Source: Petrotoga mexicana DSM 14811
GTDB lineage: Bacteria; Thermotogota; Thermotogae; Petrotogales; Petrotogaceae
Direction of reading: 5' to 3'
Length of the DNA: 64,000 nucleotides
Assembly: GCF_002895565.1 (NCBI RefSeq)
Contig: NZ_AZRN01000004.1
Span: 1 to 64,000 of the forward strand
In this document: in pieces, positions 1 through 9,551 of the stretch
Position numbering within the stretch: position 1 is the stretch's first letter
Layout: each line of letters starts with the position of its first letter
Translations under genes and position numbers: made by a program
Notes under the pieces: model-generated
Seen by the model: only the letters and a program-made list of their open reading frames with translations
The model's database searches: none
Told to the model about the DNA's origin: nothing

Positions 1-133
1 GTAACTGTCAAACTCAGGAATAAAATTGATTGAGCAACTTCTAGAAGGTGGAGTACCTGGAGTACATATTTTTACTATGGGGAAAGGAAAGATAGTAAAA
101 GACATTTTAAGTGCATTTAATGGAGCTTTTTAG
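1..133 (+). pseudogene. C-terminal tail of a MetF-like protein (partial or broken)
   Basis: The frame ending in TAG at 131-133 encodes a tail with GGVPGVHIFTM, which resembles the GVPGxHxYT(M/L)N strand near the C-terminus of methylenetetrahydrofolate reductase. The same frame has TAA at 2-4, right at the window edge, so the visible open stretch is only about 42 codons and no start or upstream domain can be read. It is either the end of a degenerate metF, a frameshifted gene, or an edge sequence error. A dispersed repeat and tRNA-Trp follow directly. Family assignment rests on one short motif. Confidence 0.4.
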
Positions 134-187
134 AATTTCTTTGGGTGCGGGCTGCAGAACGAAATGAGGAAGCCTTTTGCTCTTACT

Positions 188-244
188 ATTGGGTGGGAAA
201 CGGGGCAAAGGGGTGTTGAATAATGTTTCTAAAGACAGTATAAA
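188..244 (+). repeat. Dispersed intergenic repeat, copy A
   Basis: A GC-richer block in AT-rich intergenic DNA. Its core reads GGGTGGGAAACGGGGCAAAG and then runs through GTTTCTAAAGACAG (224-237). It aligns with copy B at 4607-4655 (+) and copy C at 61591-61632 (-). It lies between the MetF-like tail and the 3' end of tRNA-Trp. No protein fits it. Confidence 0.55.
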
Positions 245-269
245 TTTTTTAGAGGAGGCAGAAAAAAAA

Positions 270-345
270 TGGCACGCCCGGAGGGAATCGAACCCCCAAC
301 CTGCGGTTTTGGAGACCGCCGCTCTACCAATTGAGCTACAGGCGT
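270..345 (-). tRNA. tRNA-Trp (anticodon CCA)
   Basis: Read on the minus strand the 76 nt fold as a cloverleaf. The acceptor stem is ACGCCTG paired with CGGGCGT, the anticodon loop is CTCCAAA (CCA), the T arm carries GGTTCGATTCC, the discriminator is G, and a CCA end is encoded at 272-270. A consensus promoter lies just upstream. Confidence 0.95.
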
Positions 346-356
346 ATTGCTTCAAT

Positions 357-385
357 ATTATAACATAAAAGTAGAAATCTATCAA
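357..385 (-). promoter_or_regulatory. Sigma-A promoter for tRNA-Trp
   Basis: Minus strand: TTGATA at 385-380, a 17-nt spacer, and TATAAT at 362-357, ending 11 nt before the mature tRNA 5' end at 345. It is a near-perfect housekeeping promoter placed as expected for a stable RNA gene. The remaining stretch to 625 is AT-rich with no gene seen; ffh must be driven from there but no clear promoter stands out. Confidence 0.75.
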
Positions 386-625
386 GCGTTTTTTTCTTTA
401 AATTAGAGTGAATTGATTTGTTAACAATAATGTGATATGCTTATGAATAGAGAAGTTTGACATGTATCTTAAAAAAAGAGTCCTTCTATTTATATTATAA
501 AATATTTAATATAATAGTAACTTTAAATTATACCTCGTCTTTTACTTTTTTCATACTTTTTACCAAATTTCTTTCTTTTTATAGTATACTAAGGAAGGAT
601 TATTAAGTAATGGGGTGAGCAAATA

Positions 626-1945
626 ATGTTCGAAAATTTACAAAAAAAGTTGACAGGAGTCTTCAAGAACCTATCAGGTAAAGGTAAATTATCTGAAAAA
701 AATATAAAAGACGCTGTTAGAGAAGTAAAACTTTCTCTGTTGGAAGCGGATGTACATTATAAAGTGGTTAAAGAACTGATCGATAGGGTTAAGGAAGAAG
801 CGGTTGGATCTAAAGTTCTTGAAAGCTTAACTCCTGATCAAGAATTTATCAGAATAGTTCGAGACGATTTAATAGAATTGATGGGCGGTAAAGAAAACAG
901 TAAGATTACTATTTCTCATAACCCTGGTTTTATTATGCTTACAGGTTTACAAGGAAGCGGTAAAACAACGACCGCGGCTAAATTAGCAAATCTTTATAAG
1001 AAAAAAGGAAAAAACCCTTTGTTAGTTGCTGCTGATACTTACAGACCAGCAGCTATCGATCAACTTGTACAGTTGGGTGAGGATATTGGTATTCCTGTCT
1101 TTACTGGTGATAGGGTAGACGCTTTGAAAATTGTAGAAGAAAGTAAAAAATATGCTGAAAAGCTTTTACATGATATTGTTATTGTAGATACCGCGGGTCG
1201 TTTGCACATCGATGAAAAGATGATGGAAGAGTTAGATAAGATAAAAAAGATAATTAATCCAGATGAAATTTTGATGGTCGTCGATTCAATGGTTGGTCAA
1301 GACGCAGTCAATTCGGCAAAAGAATTTAACGATAAATTGGATCTTTCTGGTTTTGTTGTTTCAAAACTCGACGGTGATTCTCGTGGCGGGGTCATCATTT
1401 CTATAAGGTACATAACGGGAAAACCTGTCAAGTTAGTCGGTGTTGGTGAGAAGATAGATGATTTGGAAGAGTTTTACCCAGATAGATATGTTGGAAGAAT
1501 TTTGGGAATGGGAGATGTACTTTCTTTCATAGAGAAAGTAGAAAAAGATATAGATAAAAAGAAAGCAGAAGAAGATGCGGAAAGGTTTATGGATGGAAAG
1601 TTCGATTTAAAAGATTTTCTCGAGCAAATTCGACAAATAAGAAAATTAGGGCCTCTCAGTAATCTTTTAGAAATGGTTCCTGGAGTTCCAAAGGAACAGG
1701 TGGATGTAACCAAAGGTGAACAAGAATTAAAAAAATTCGAAGCAATAATTAATTCAATGACTCCAAAAGAGCGTAAAAACACTAGAATACTAACTTATTC
1801 AAGAAAACAACGGATAGCAAAGGGAAGTGGGACAACTCTTCAAGATATCAATAGACTTTTGAAATCGTACGATCAGTTGAAAAAAACGATGAAGCAAATG
1901 AAAAAACTCAAGGGCAGAAAACTGATGAAAAATCTACCTTTTTAA
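626..1945 (+). CDS. ffh: Signal recognition particle GTPase Ffh (SRP54)
   Basis: SRP54 binds signal peptides on the ribosome together with SRP RNA and docks to FtsY at the membrane. The 439 residues have the family's normal length and order: helical N domain (about 1-88), GTPase G domain with P-loop GLQGSGKTT (107-115), DTAGR (188-192) and SKLD (246-249, the guanine-specificity motif), then the C-terminal M domain with SMTPKERKN and a basic, Met-rich tail. The ATG follows a GGGGTGA Shine-Dalgarno. It is the first gene of a plus-strand run (rpsP, khpA, rimM, trmD) with small gaps or overlaps, a common ffh-rpsP arrangement. Confidence 0.97.
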   Translation: MFENLQKKLTGVFKNLSGKGKLSEKNIKDAVREVKLSLLEADVHYKVVKELIDRVKEEAVGSKVLESLTPDQEFIRIVRDDLIELMGGKENSKITISHNPGFIMLTGLQGSGKTTTAAKLANLYKKKGKNPLLVAADTYRPAAIDQLVQLGEDIGIPVFTGDRVDALKIVEESKKYAEKLLHDIVIVDTAGRLHIDEKMMEELDKIKKIINPDEILMVVDSMVGQDAVNSAKEFNDKLDLSGFVVSKLDGDSRGGVIISIRYITGKPVKLVGVGEKIDDLEEFYPDRYVGRILGMGDVLSFIEKVEKDIDKKKAEEDAERFMDGKFDLKDFLEQIRQIRKLGPLSNLLEMVPGVPKEQVDVTKGEQELKKFEAIINSMTPKERKNTRILTYSRKQRIAKGSGTTLQDINRLLKSYDQLKKTMKQMKKLKGRKLMKNLPF

Positions 1946-1983
1946 AATACTAATAATAATTAAAAATATGTGGAGGTGTATTA

Positions 1984-2319
1984 ATGGTAAAAATCAGATT
2001 GAACAGGATGGGAAGGCGACATCAACCGTTTTATAGAATAGTTATCGTAGACTCAAGAAACAAAAGGAGCGGAAAATATATAGAATCAATCGGATACTAT
2101 GATCCTCTAAATAACTCAAATCAGTACAAAGTCGACGAAGATAAGGCTTTAGATTGGCTTTTAAAAGGTGCTCAACCCACAGACACAGCAAGAAGAATTC
2201 TTAGAAAAATGGGTGTCATGAAAAGATATGATGAAATAAAATTTAGAGCTAGAAAAGAAAAGAATACCAAAAACTCTGAGAAAATTGTTGAAACAGAAGG
2301 AGAAAAAGTCAAAGAATGA
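1984..2319 (+). CDS. rpsP: Ribosomal protein S16
   Basis: S16 is a small-subunit protein needed for 30S assembly. The N-terminus [20 protein letters not shown] is the family signature, followed by [18 protein letters not shown]. At 111 residues it has a basic/acidic tail beyond the usual 80-90 residue core. A GGAGGTG ribosome-binding site precedes the ATG. Its stop overlaps the khpA start by four bases (ATGA), so the two are translationally coupled. Confidence 0.97.
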   Translation: MVKIRLNRMGRRHQPFYRIVIVDSRNKRSGKYIESIGYYDPLNNSNQYKVDEDKALDWLLKGAQPTDTARRILRKMGVMKRYDEIKFRARKEKNTKNSEKIVETEGEKVKE

Positions 2320-2546
2320 AAAATCTGCTTTTAGACATTTTGAACAACATCGTTAAACATCCAGATGAAATAAAGATCATTGAATCCAATGAAGAAAAAA
2401 ACGTAATATTTGAAATATACGCGAATTCTGAAGATGTTGGACAAATAATTGGAAAAGACGGTAGAACTATTAAATCCATAAACATTCTTTTAAATGCAGC
2501 AAAAAAAGATCCTGAGAAGAAATTTATTTTAAAAGTAATTAGGTGA
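2316..2546 (+). CDS. khpA: KH-domain RNA-binding protein KhpA
   Basis: A 76-residue single KH domain with the GXXG loop as GKDG (residues 47-50) inside [15 protein letters not shown]. This family (formerly YlqC) sits between rpsP and rimM in many bacteria and in Gram-positives forms an RNA-binding complex with KhpB affecting cell length. It overlaps rpsP upstream and the start region of rimM downstream. The role is inferred from family and position. Confidence 0.9.
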   Translation: MKNLLLDILNNIVKHPDEIKIIESNEEKNVIFEIYANSEDVGQIIGKDGRTIKSINILLNAAKKDPEKKFILKVIR

Positions 2547-2551
2547 GTGAA

Positions 2552-3086
2552 TTGAAAAGTTTATCTAATCTTTTGGACAACAAAATCTCTGTAGCAAAAA
2601 TCGTTAATAGCCATGGAGTGCACGGAGAGGTAAAAATAGTACCTTTTACCAATGTAAAAGATGTGATAACGAACTTAGAAGAAGTTCTCTTATACAACAT
2701 CTCAACCAGAAATTTCTTCTTTAGTAAGGTATTACAAGTTAAACCATTAAATAAATTTTTTGTATTAAGCTTACGTGGAATAAAGGACATGGACGAAGCT
2801 AAAAAAATGATAGGTTATGAAGTTTTTATCGATAAGAAAGATCTTCCTTCTCTTAAAAGCGACGAATATTACTGGTATGAGATTTTAGATTCTGAGGTTT
2901 ACTATGAAGACGGAGAATACGTTGGAAAGGTAGAAGAAATAATTCAAACAGGTGCAAACGATGTTATCTCCATAAAAAATGTTGAGGATGATAAAGAAGT
3001 TCTCATACCAATGACAGATCATTACATTGTTGAATTAAAAAAAGAAGATAAAATTATTATAGTAAAAAAGATAGAGTGGTACGAAA

Positions 3087-3109
<23 letters not shown>
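2552..3109 (+). CDS. rimM: Ribosome maturation factor RimM
   Basis: RimM binds S19 and helps mature the 30S head. The N-terminal barrel has VAKIVNSHGVHGEVKIVPFT and the C-terminal PRC barrel has GEYVGKVEEIIQTGANDV and VLIPMTDHYI. A GTG at 2543 is an alternative start, but TTG at 2552 is preferred because AGGTGAGTG at 2541-2549 then serves as Shine-Dalgarno, giving 185 residues. The 3' end overlaps trmD by 23 nt. The rpsP-khpA-rimM-trmD-rplS order is conserved in bacteria. Confidence 0.93.
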
Positions 3110-4437
<1,328 letters not shown>

Positions 4438-4586
4438 TTTCTAGACTCTTCTGTGGGAGAGATTGTGATTTTGCAGCCTTGTGCAAAAAGCTTTTGCTGA
4501 TCTGTGCAAAATGGTTTGTTTGCAATGCTTTAGAAATGTTTCCCAAAACTCGTTTCTACGCAAACGACGTATTGAACTTGGGGATC

Positions 4587-4606
4587 TTAAGGGGGAACCC
4601 CCTTAA
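4587..4606. repeat. Perfect 9-bp palindrome with AA loop
   Basis: TTAAGGGGG, AA, CCCCCTTAA form a perfect inverted repeat with a 2-nt loop. There is no U tract, so it is not an obvious terminator. It directly precedes repeat copy B. The 4438-4678 gap holds this palindrome, the repeat and nothing convincingly coding. Confidence 0.6.
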
Positions 4607-4655
4607 CGTCCGGGCGAAAGGGGCGCTAAATGAAGTTTCTAAAGACACTATGAAA
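4607..4655 (+). repeat. Dispersed intergenic repeat, copy B
   Basis: Core CGGGCGAAAGGGGCGCTAAA and then GTTTCTAAAGACAC at 4635-4648 match copies A (188-244) and C (61591-61632, minus). The copy ends about 20 nt before the rplS Shine-Dalgarno (GGGAGG), so it forms most of the rplS leader or upstream spacer. Confidence 0.55.
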
Positions 4656-4678
4656 ATAATATTTGGGAGGTTTAAAAA

Positions 4679-5038
4679 ATGGACAAAATCATAAATGCAG
4701 TAGAAACAAATTATAAAAAAGAAGATATCCCTGAAATTAGACCAGGTGATACCGTAAGAGTCAACGTGAAAGTTGTGGAAGGAGAAGGTGAAAGAAAAAG
4801 AGAAAGAATCCAACCCTTTGAAGGAATAGTAATAAAAATAAGAGGCGCTGGTCTTGGGCGTTCTTTCACTGTTAGGAAAATAGGTGCGGATAGAGTAGGC
4901 GTTGAAAGAATCTTTCCATTTCATTCTCCATCTATAAGCAGCGTAGAGGTCTTGAAAAAAGGTAAAGTTAGAAGGGCTAAACTTTATTACCTGAGGGATG
5001 TTAAAGGAAAAATAAGGATTAAAGAGAGGAAGGATTGA
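4679..5038 (+). CDS. rplS: Ribosomal protein L19
   Basis: L19 lies at the 30S-50S interface. The 119 residues carry the family core [43 protein letters not shown] and [13 protein letters not shown], ending in [23 protein letters not shown] sits just before the ATG. A 240-nt gap with a palindrome and a dispersed repeat separates it from the TM1570-type gene. Its stop overlaps the lepB start. Confidence 0.97.
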   Translation: MDKIINAVETNYKKEDIPEIRPGDTVRVNVKVVEGEGERKRERIQPFEGIVIKIRGAGLGRSFTVRKIGADRVGVERIFPFHSPSISSVEVLKKGKVRRAKLYYLRDVKGKIRIKERKD

Positions 5039-6009
5039 GCCTTTTGAAAGAGGCTACTAAGAAAAAAATTAAAGATGAAACCTTAGATTGGATTTACGCC
5101 ATAATATATGCACTAATATTCGGAACAATTATTAGACTGTACGTGTTTGAAACAATGATGGTTCCCACTCCTTCTATGGTTCCAACAATCCAGGTATACG
5201 ACAGGTTATTTGTAGAAAAAGTTACTTATGAATTTGCTGAACCAAATAGAGGCTCGATAGTGGTTTTTTGGACACCTTTTGTGGATATCAGGGCACAACA
5301 ACAGTTACGTGCTTTTGATAAGTTTATGGATTTTTTTGCTCCAGCAAAATTTGAAGGCCATGTAAAATATGTGAAGAGATTGGTGGGGAAACCGGGTGAT
5401 ACCTTGAGATTGGTACCGGTCGAAGAAACTTTTTGGGAAGATATTAAAAATGGTAAAATTCAAAATATTCCCGATTGGTTAGATTTTATTATTGATTATT
5501 ATGAAAGTGTAGATTATATTCCAACCCAGATAAAAAACAAGGTTTCAAAACTTGAAATAAACGGCGAAATACTACCTGAATTTGAAAATATTTATTATTT
5601 AAGAGATGCAATATTTGAAGATCCTAAATTCTTTGATTATATAGCCTATCCTGATAAATACAGTTATGAAATCGCTACATCTGATTTATTTTTTATGTAT
5701 AAAGATAACTTCACAGGCAGATTGATACCAGCAAAACCCACTATTGAATGGTACAAAGAAATGAGAGATACACTCTTATTTACTGATTTTTATGAAAACG
5801 AACTTTCAAAATTGGATTTACCTTCTTTAATATTCAAAGATGAAAAAGGCCTCGTAAATGTGAAAATTCCAGAAGGATACTATTTCTTCATGGGTGATAA
5901 TACACTGGAAAGTCAAGATAGCCGCTTTTTTGGATTTGTTCCTGTTGAGAACGTAATTGGAACAACTTTTTTAAGAATTTATCCGTTTGACAGATTTGGA
6001 AAGATATAG
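5035..6009 (+). CDS. lepB: Signal peptidase I with a large insertion
   Basis: LepB removes signal peptides at the outer face of the cytoplasmic membrane. One N-terminal membrane segment (about 19-37) precedes the nucleophile Ser47 in PTPSMVPT and the general base Lys114 in [12 protein letters not shown]; the C-terminal box [14 protein letters not shown] is intact. About 150 residues (roughly 125-275) with no match to the standard catalytic core separate the Lys box from the C-terminal box, making the protein 324 long. Start is TTG 5035 or TTG 5044, both behind GAGGAAGG. A strong terminator follows. Confidence 0.93.
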   Translation: MSLLKEATKKKIKDETLDWIYAIIYALIFGTIIRLYVFETMMVPTPSMVPTIQVYDRLFVEKVTYEFAEPNRGSIVVFWTPFVDIRAQQQLRAFDKFMDFFAPAKFEGHVKYVKRLVGKPGDTLRLVPVEETFWEDIKNGKIQNIPDWLDFIIDYYESVDYIPTQIKNKVSKLEINGEILPEFENIYYLRDAIFEDPKFFDYIAYPDKYSYEIATSDLFFMYKDNFTGRLIPAKPTIEWYKEMRDTLLFTDFYENELSKLDLPSLIFKDEKGLVNVKIPEGYYFFMGDNTLESQDSRFFGFVPVENVIGTTFLRIYPFDRFGKI

Positions 6010-6022
6010 CTAACCCTATCAA

Positions 6023-6049
6023 AAAAACCGCCAAAAGGCGGTTTTTTAA
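6023..6049. terminator. Bidirectional rho-independent terminator
   Basis: AAAACCGCC, AAAA loop, GGCGGTTTTTT. Flanked by A and T runs, it can stop the lepB operon on the plus strand and tRNA-Ser transcripts on the minus strand. Confidence 0.9.
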
Positions 6050-6058
6050 GTTTAAAAC

Positions 6059-6146
6059 TGGCGGAGACGGTGGGACTCGAACCCACACGGGGTGTAACCC
6101 CATCGGTTTTCAAGACCGACGCCTTAGCCAATTAGGCTACGTCTCC
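6059..6146 (-). tRNA. tRNA-Ser (anticodon TGA)
   Basis: Minus-strand class II tRNA: acceptor GGAGACG with CGTCTCC, anticodon loop CTTGAAA (TGA), a long variable arm (GGGGTTACACCCC type), T loop GGTTCGAGTCC, G discriminator and an encoded CCA end at 6061-6059. Confidence 0.95.
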
Positions 6147-6178
6147 ACCAATATGAACGAAATGCACAACCCAAAAGA

Positions 6179-6207
6179 ATTATACCATATAAGGAGCGTT
6201 TTGTCAA
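6179..6207 (-). promoter_or_regulatory. Consensus sigma-A promoter for tRNA-Ser
   Basis: Minus strand: perfect TTGACA at 6207-6202, 17-nt spacer, perfect TATAAT at 6184-6179. The -35 box shares its outer base with the A of the preferred rsmG ATG (6207), so the two divergent genes abut exactly. Confidence 0.85.
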
Positions 6208-6884
6208 TGAAAGAACTGGATGAAAAGGCTGAGAAAATTAATAAATACATTGATATGTTAATTAACTACCCTGTAAATTTAACCGCTTATGCAAGCGAAA
6301 AAGACGCCTACGAAAACCTTATTTTAGATAGTATAATTTCTATAGAGGCAGAAGACAGCTTTCTAAATTCAAAAAGGGTTGTAGATATAGGAACCGGCGG
6401 AGGTATACCTGGTTTAGTATGGGCTATATACTTCCCAGAAAAAGAATTTTACCTAGTAGACAGCATATCAAAAAAGATACAGGCTTTGAAAATTTTTATA
6501 AAAGAGCTAAAATTAACTAACGTTTATTTGTTCTGTGAAAGAGCAGAGGATTTTGCAAAAACCCATAGAGAATATTTTGACTTTGCCACATGTAAAGCGT
6601 TAGCCAGAAGTGATATTGCATTAGAATATTTGACACCACTCGTGAAAGTAAATGGCTTTATATCTCTATTCAAAGGCCCATCATACTTCAAAAATGAGAA
6701 AAAATATACACAAAACGTGTTGAAAAAGCTGAATATAGCTGAGTTTAAAGAAATCGAATACGAAATTGGAGAAGACAAGAAGAAAAGGTATTTTATACTT
6801 TTTAAAAAAATTGGAACAACCCCCCAAAACTTTCCGAGGCAAGTAGGGATTCCAAAAAAATTTCCTTTAGGAGAAATCAAATGA
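6207..6884 (+). CDS. rsmG: 16S rRNA (guanine527-N7)-methyltransferase RsmG
   Basis: RsmG (GidB) makes m7G527 in 16S rRNA using SAM. The SAM-binding motif VVDIGTGGGIPGLVWAI lies near residue 60, followed by FYLVDSISKKIQALK, and ATCKALARSD is also typical. An upstream in-frame ATG exists at 6153, but it would place the start inside the tRNA-Ser promoter region; ATG 6207 has AAGGAG at 6191-6196 and gives 225 residues, near the usual length. The stop overlaps the following ligase gene by four bases. Confidence 0.92.
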   Translation: MKELDEKAEKINKYIDMLINYPVNLTAYASEKDAYENLILDSIISIEAEDSFLNSKRVVDIGTGGGIPGLVWAIYFPEKEFYLVDSISKKIQALKIFIKELKLTNVYLFCERAEDFAKTHREYFDFATCKALARSDIALEYLTPLVKVNGFISLFKGPSYFKNEKKYTQNVLKKLNIAEFKEIEYEIGEDKKKRYFILFKKIGTTPQNFPRQVGIPKKFPLGEIK

Positions 6885-7660
6885 TAAAAATAATTGTTGA
6901 CGAACCTTATGAGGGTTCTATGAATATGGCATTGGATATATCCATAGCCAAACTAAGTACAATTAGAAAAATTTCTACTTTAAGGATCTACCAATGGAAA
7001 TACCCCACCTTATCCCTTGGGAAACATCAAAAAACGAACAACCTAAACTGGGAGTTTATAAAAAGTAACAATATTTCTATTGTAAGAAGACCCTCAGGTG
7101 GGAGAGCGGTTTTACATAATAATGAAATAACCTATTCATTTTCAACTTTTGTTAGCAACAAAAACTTACCAAATAATCTACTTGCCAGCTACATGAAAAT
7201 CTCTCAAGCGTTAATAAGATCGTTACACGCATTAGGAATAGAAGCGGATCTTGAAAGGTCAAAAAAAGAAGGAGTAACCAAAGACCTTTGCTATGACGCC
7301 CCTTCATTTTATGAGGTGAAAGTTAACGGAAAGAAACTAATTGGAAGTGCCCAATACAGAACGGCAAATTTCATTCTCCAACATGGTTCAATTCCAATTA
7401 AGCATGATTATGAAACCTACATTAATTCTTTTAAATACTCTCATACTGATTGGATAAAACGGCATTTAATTAGTTCTACTATCGATTTAGAAACAATTTT
7501 AAAAAAACCTATTTCAAAGATAGAAATAGTCAGAGCTTTTGAAATAGGTTTTAAATCAGTCTTCAAAGAAGAAATATCAGAAGGCTTTTTAGAACAAGAA
7601 GAAATAATTCTTGCACAAAAAATGAAAAATAATTTTATCGTTCTGGAGGAAAAGAATTAA
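6881..7660 (+). CDS. Lipoate-protein ligase / octanoyltransferase family protein
   Basis: The 259 residues have the BPL/LplA/LipB fold signatures LRIYQWKYPTLSLGKHQ, RRPSGGRAVLHNNEITYSF (near 69) and KKLIGSAQYRT (Lys near 153) with ILQHGSIPI. These enzymes attach lipoyl or octanoyl groups to E2 or glycine-cleavage H proteins. A Cys in DLCYDAPSFYEV just before the lysine box is in the region where LipM-type octanoyltransferases carry their catalytic Cys, so LplA and LipM activities cannot be told apart here. The 3' end overlaps the convergent flgJ-like gene by 26 nt. Confidence 0.82.
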   Translation: MIKIIVDEPYEGSMNMALDISIAKLSTIRKISTLRIYQWKYPTLSLGKHQKTNNLNWEFIKSNNISIVRRPSGGRAVLHNNEITYSFSTFVSNKNLPNNLLASYMKISQALIRSLHALGIEADLERSKKEGVTKDLCYDAPSFYEVKVNGKKLIGSAQYRTANFILQHGSIPIKHDYETYINSFKYSHTDWIKRHLISSTIDLETILKKPISKIEIVRAFEIGFKSVFKEEISEGFLEQEEIILAQKMKNNFIVLEEKN

Positions 7661-7916
7661 CAATTTGGTTCACCAATGGCTTTAAACTTTGTTGAGTCAA
7701 TAGATTAGCATATTCAACATTTATCCATTCTTTAATCCATTTCTCAGCGTTTGATTCAGGAATTAATTTATCCTTTTTAAATAGGTCATCATCTTGGGCA
7801 GAGTTCAATATCTTTGCAAAGATATCCGACACAAAAGCTTCAGTCGCGTCTCTTACGCCTATTTCATTATAATTTATACCAGATACATTAAATGCAGGCC
7901 CAATTATGTTTGCCAT
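7635..7916 (-). CDS. FlgJ-like rod-binding protein
   Basis: A 93-residue protein resembling the N-terminal rod-binding domain of FlgJ (PF10135): an FVSDIFAKILNSAQ helix, acidic middle and EKWIKEWINVEYANLLTQQSLKPLVNQIV. It lacks any muramidase domain, as in many non-enteric bacteria. Position directly after flgI (adjacent, no gap) supports it: FlgJ caps the growing rod. Assignment relies on position plus weak motif similarity. Confidence 0.65.
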   Translation of the reverse strand: MANIIGPAFNVSGINYNEIGVRDATEAFVSDIFAKILNSAQDDDLFKKDKLIPESNAEKWIKEWINVEYANLLTQQSLKPLVNQIVNSFPPER

Positions 7917-8903
7917 TTACATCACCACCAAGTCAGCATATATGTAAGCTTGAGCGCTTTGAATAATTGCAATTATATCTTGAGGAGTTGCTCCAGCCGT
8001 TTTCAAAGCTGTAATCAAATTTGAAACCGTTGCAGGTTTTCCACTTATTTTCCCGTTTTCAACACTTACACTGAAGTTACCATAACTAACGGTGAAATCT
8101 GCTATTTCAACATCTCCTCCAAGAACTATTGTTCCTGTTTTTTCGTTGATTACTATCTTGGCTTTTACATCGGGAGTAATCTCTATCTCTTCAATTAAAG
8201 CTAAAAAAGATATGATATCCTCTTCAAAATATTTTGGAACTTCTATTCTAATCGAAGATGGATCAAGAGCTTTTGCTATTTTTAATGAAAAAGTTGAATT
8301 TATTGCGTTGGCAACTCTCGCCGATGTTGTTATATCTGGTTGTTTCAAGTTGATAGTTACCGTATTTTCATTTACAATCTGTGCAGGAATTTCTTTCTCT
8401 ATAATTGCCCCTTCAGGGATATAACCAACAACTTTGTATCTGTCTTGTAGGTTAGATGATGAACGGATATTGGCTCCACCAGTTAAGACATTCCCTTGTG
8501 CAACAGCATACACTTTATTATCAGCACCATAAAGAGGTGTTTGCATTAAGACTCCATTTTCAATTGAATCAGAATCTCCTATGGCAGCTACAGTAACGTC
8601 TAATCTCATACCTTCCTTGTAAAAAGAAGGTATATCAGCAAAGACCATAACAAGCGCTGTATTTTCTGTTTCTACATAAGAGGTAAGATTGATGTTAAAA
8701 TTAGCCAGCATATTGTTTATCATCTCAGAGGGTACATCCCCTGAATCACCGCTACCATCTAAACCCGTAACTAAACCGATTCCAAATAATTGATTGTCCC
8801 TTGCACCTCTGAAATTAGATATATCTTTTATTCTAACTCCAGCAAAGGCATATATATTAACAATTAAAATTAATAAAAAGGTGACAAATAAATTTTTTCT
8901 CAT
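7917..8903 (-). CDS. flgI: Flagellar P-ring protein FlgI
   Basis: FlgI forms the P ring around the flagellar rod in the periplasm. A signal peptide (RKNLFVTFLLILIVNIYAFAG) precedes the hallmark RIKDISNFRGARDNQLFGIG and LVTGLDGSGDSGD; the C-terminus ends with the family-typical AYIYADLVVM. The 328 residues are slightly short of the common 345-370. It follows flgH by 12 nt and precedes the flgJ-like gene directly. Confidence 0.95.
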   Translation of the reverse strand: MRKNLFVTFLLILIVNIYAFAGVRIKDISNFRGARDNQLFGIGLVTGLDGSGDSGDVPSEMINNMLANFNINLTSYVETENTALVMVFADIPSFYKEGMRLDVTVAAIGDSDSIENGVLMQTPLYGADNKVYAVAQGNVLTGGANIRSSSNLQDRYKVVGYIPEGAIIEKEIPAQIVNENTVTINLKQPDITTSARVANAINSTFSLKIAKALDPSSIRIEVPKYFEEDIISFLALIEEIEITPDVKAKIVINEKTGTIVLGGDVEIADFTVSYGNFSVSVENGKISGKPATVSNLITALKTAGATPQDIIAIIQSAQAYIYADLVVM

Positions 8904-8915
8904 TTTGACTCCCTT

Positions 8916-9551
8916 CTAAAAGAATATATTTGCTATTCCTGAAAGTATAGACGTTAACCATGATGGTTCGCTAGGATCCTGCTGGAAAACTATATCTCCA
9001 TCGTACCAAATTTTTGCATTCGCTAAACTAGAAGAGTAAATAGTTCCATCTTTTGCAATGTTTTTTGGAGAAACGTAGCCTTCAACAATCATAGTATTTC
9101 TGTTGTTACCCACCTTAATTTCCTTTTCTCCTCTAATTTTTAAAAGTCCGTTTTGGTCCTCTTCTTGGATTATTGCGGATACAAATAGTTGAACCTCTGC
9201 AGAAGAAGAGGCACTTTTTTGATCATTTTGTACACTAACCTGCGTTGGATCTCCAGCCCCTATGGGCAAAAAATTGGATAAATCTACCCCTCCTATATTT
9301 GTAACTACTGAGTTAACCGTATCAACAGACGCTTTTTTATAATCAGGCATACTTTCAGATAAAGAGAGGGAAGGATTTTCAGAAACGACAATGGTTACCA
9401 CATCTCCTACCCCAAAATCCTGGTTATAGTTGTAAATAGAATTACCTTCTTCATCATTCTTATTCCACAATGATTCAGAGAAACCAAGGCTCGCTAAAAC
9501 TAGAAAAATCAAGAAAAAAATAAAAACTTTTGATAACTTTATATCAGTCAT
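8916..9551 (-). CDS. flgH: Flagellar L-ring protein FlgH, without lipobox
   Basis: FlgH builds the L ring in the outer membrane. GVGDVVTIVVSENPSLS, the KASVDTVNSVV stretch and LLKIRGEKEIKVGNNRNTMIVEGYVSPKNI match the family, as does the flgA-flgH-flgI order. The N-terminus (residues 8-25) is a signal sequence but there is no cysteine anywhere in the 211 residues, so it cannot be a lipoprotein like enteric FlgH. The C-terminus ends in two Phe. ATG overlaps the flgA stop (ATGA). Confidence 0.9.
   Translation of the reverse strand: MTDIKLSKVFIFFLIFLVLASLGFSESLWNKNDEEGNSIYNYNQDFGVGDVVTIVVSENPSLSLSESMPDYKKASVDTVNSVVTNIGGVDLSNFLPIGAGDPTQVSVQNDQKSASSSAEVQLFVSAIIQEEDQNGLLKIRGEKEIKVGNNRNTMIVEGYVSPKNIAKDGTIYSSSLANAKIWYDGDIVFQQDPSEPSWLTSILSGIANIFF

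Noticed and set aside
177..368. 63-codon open frame over tRNA-Trp
   Set aside because: It reads through the complement of a clear tRNA and repeat copy A.
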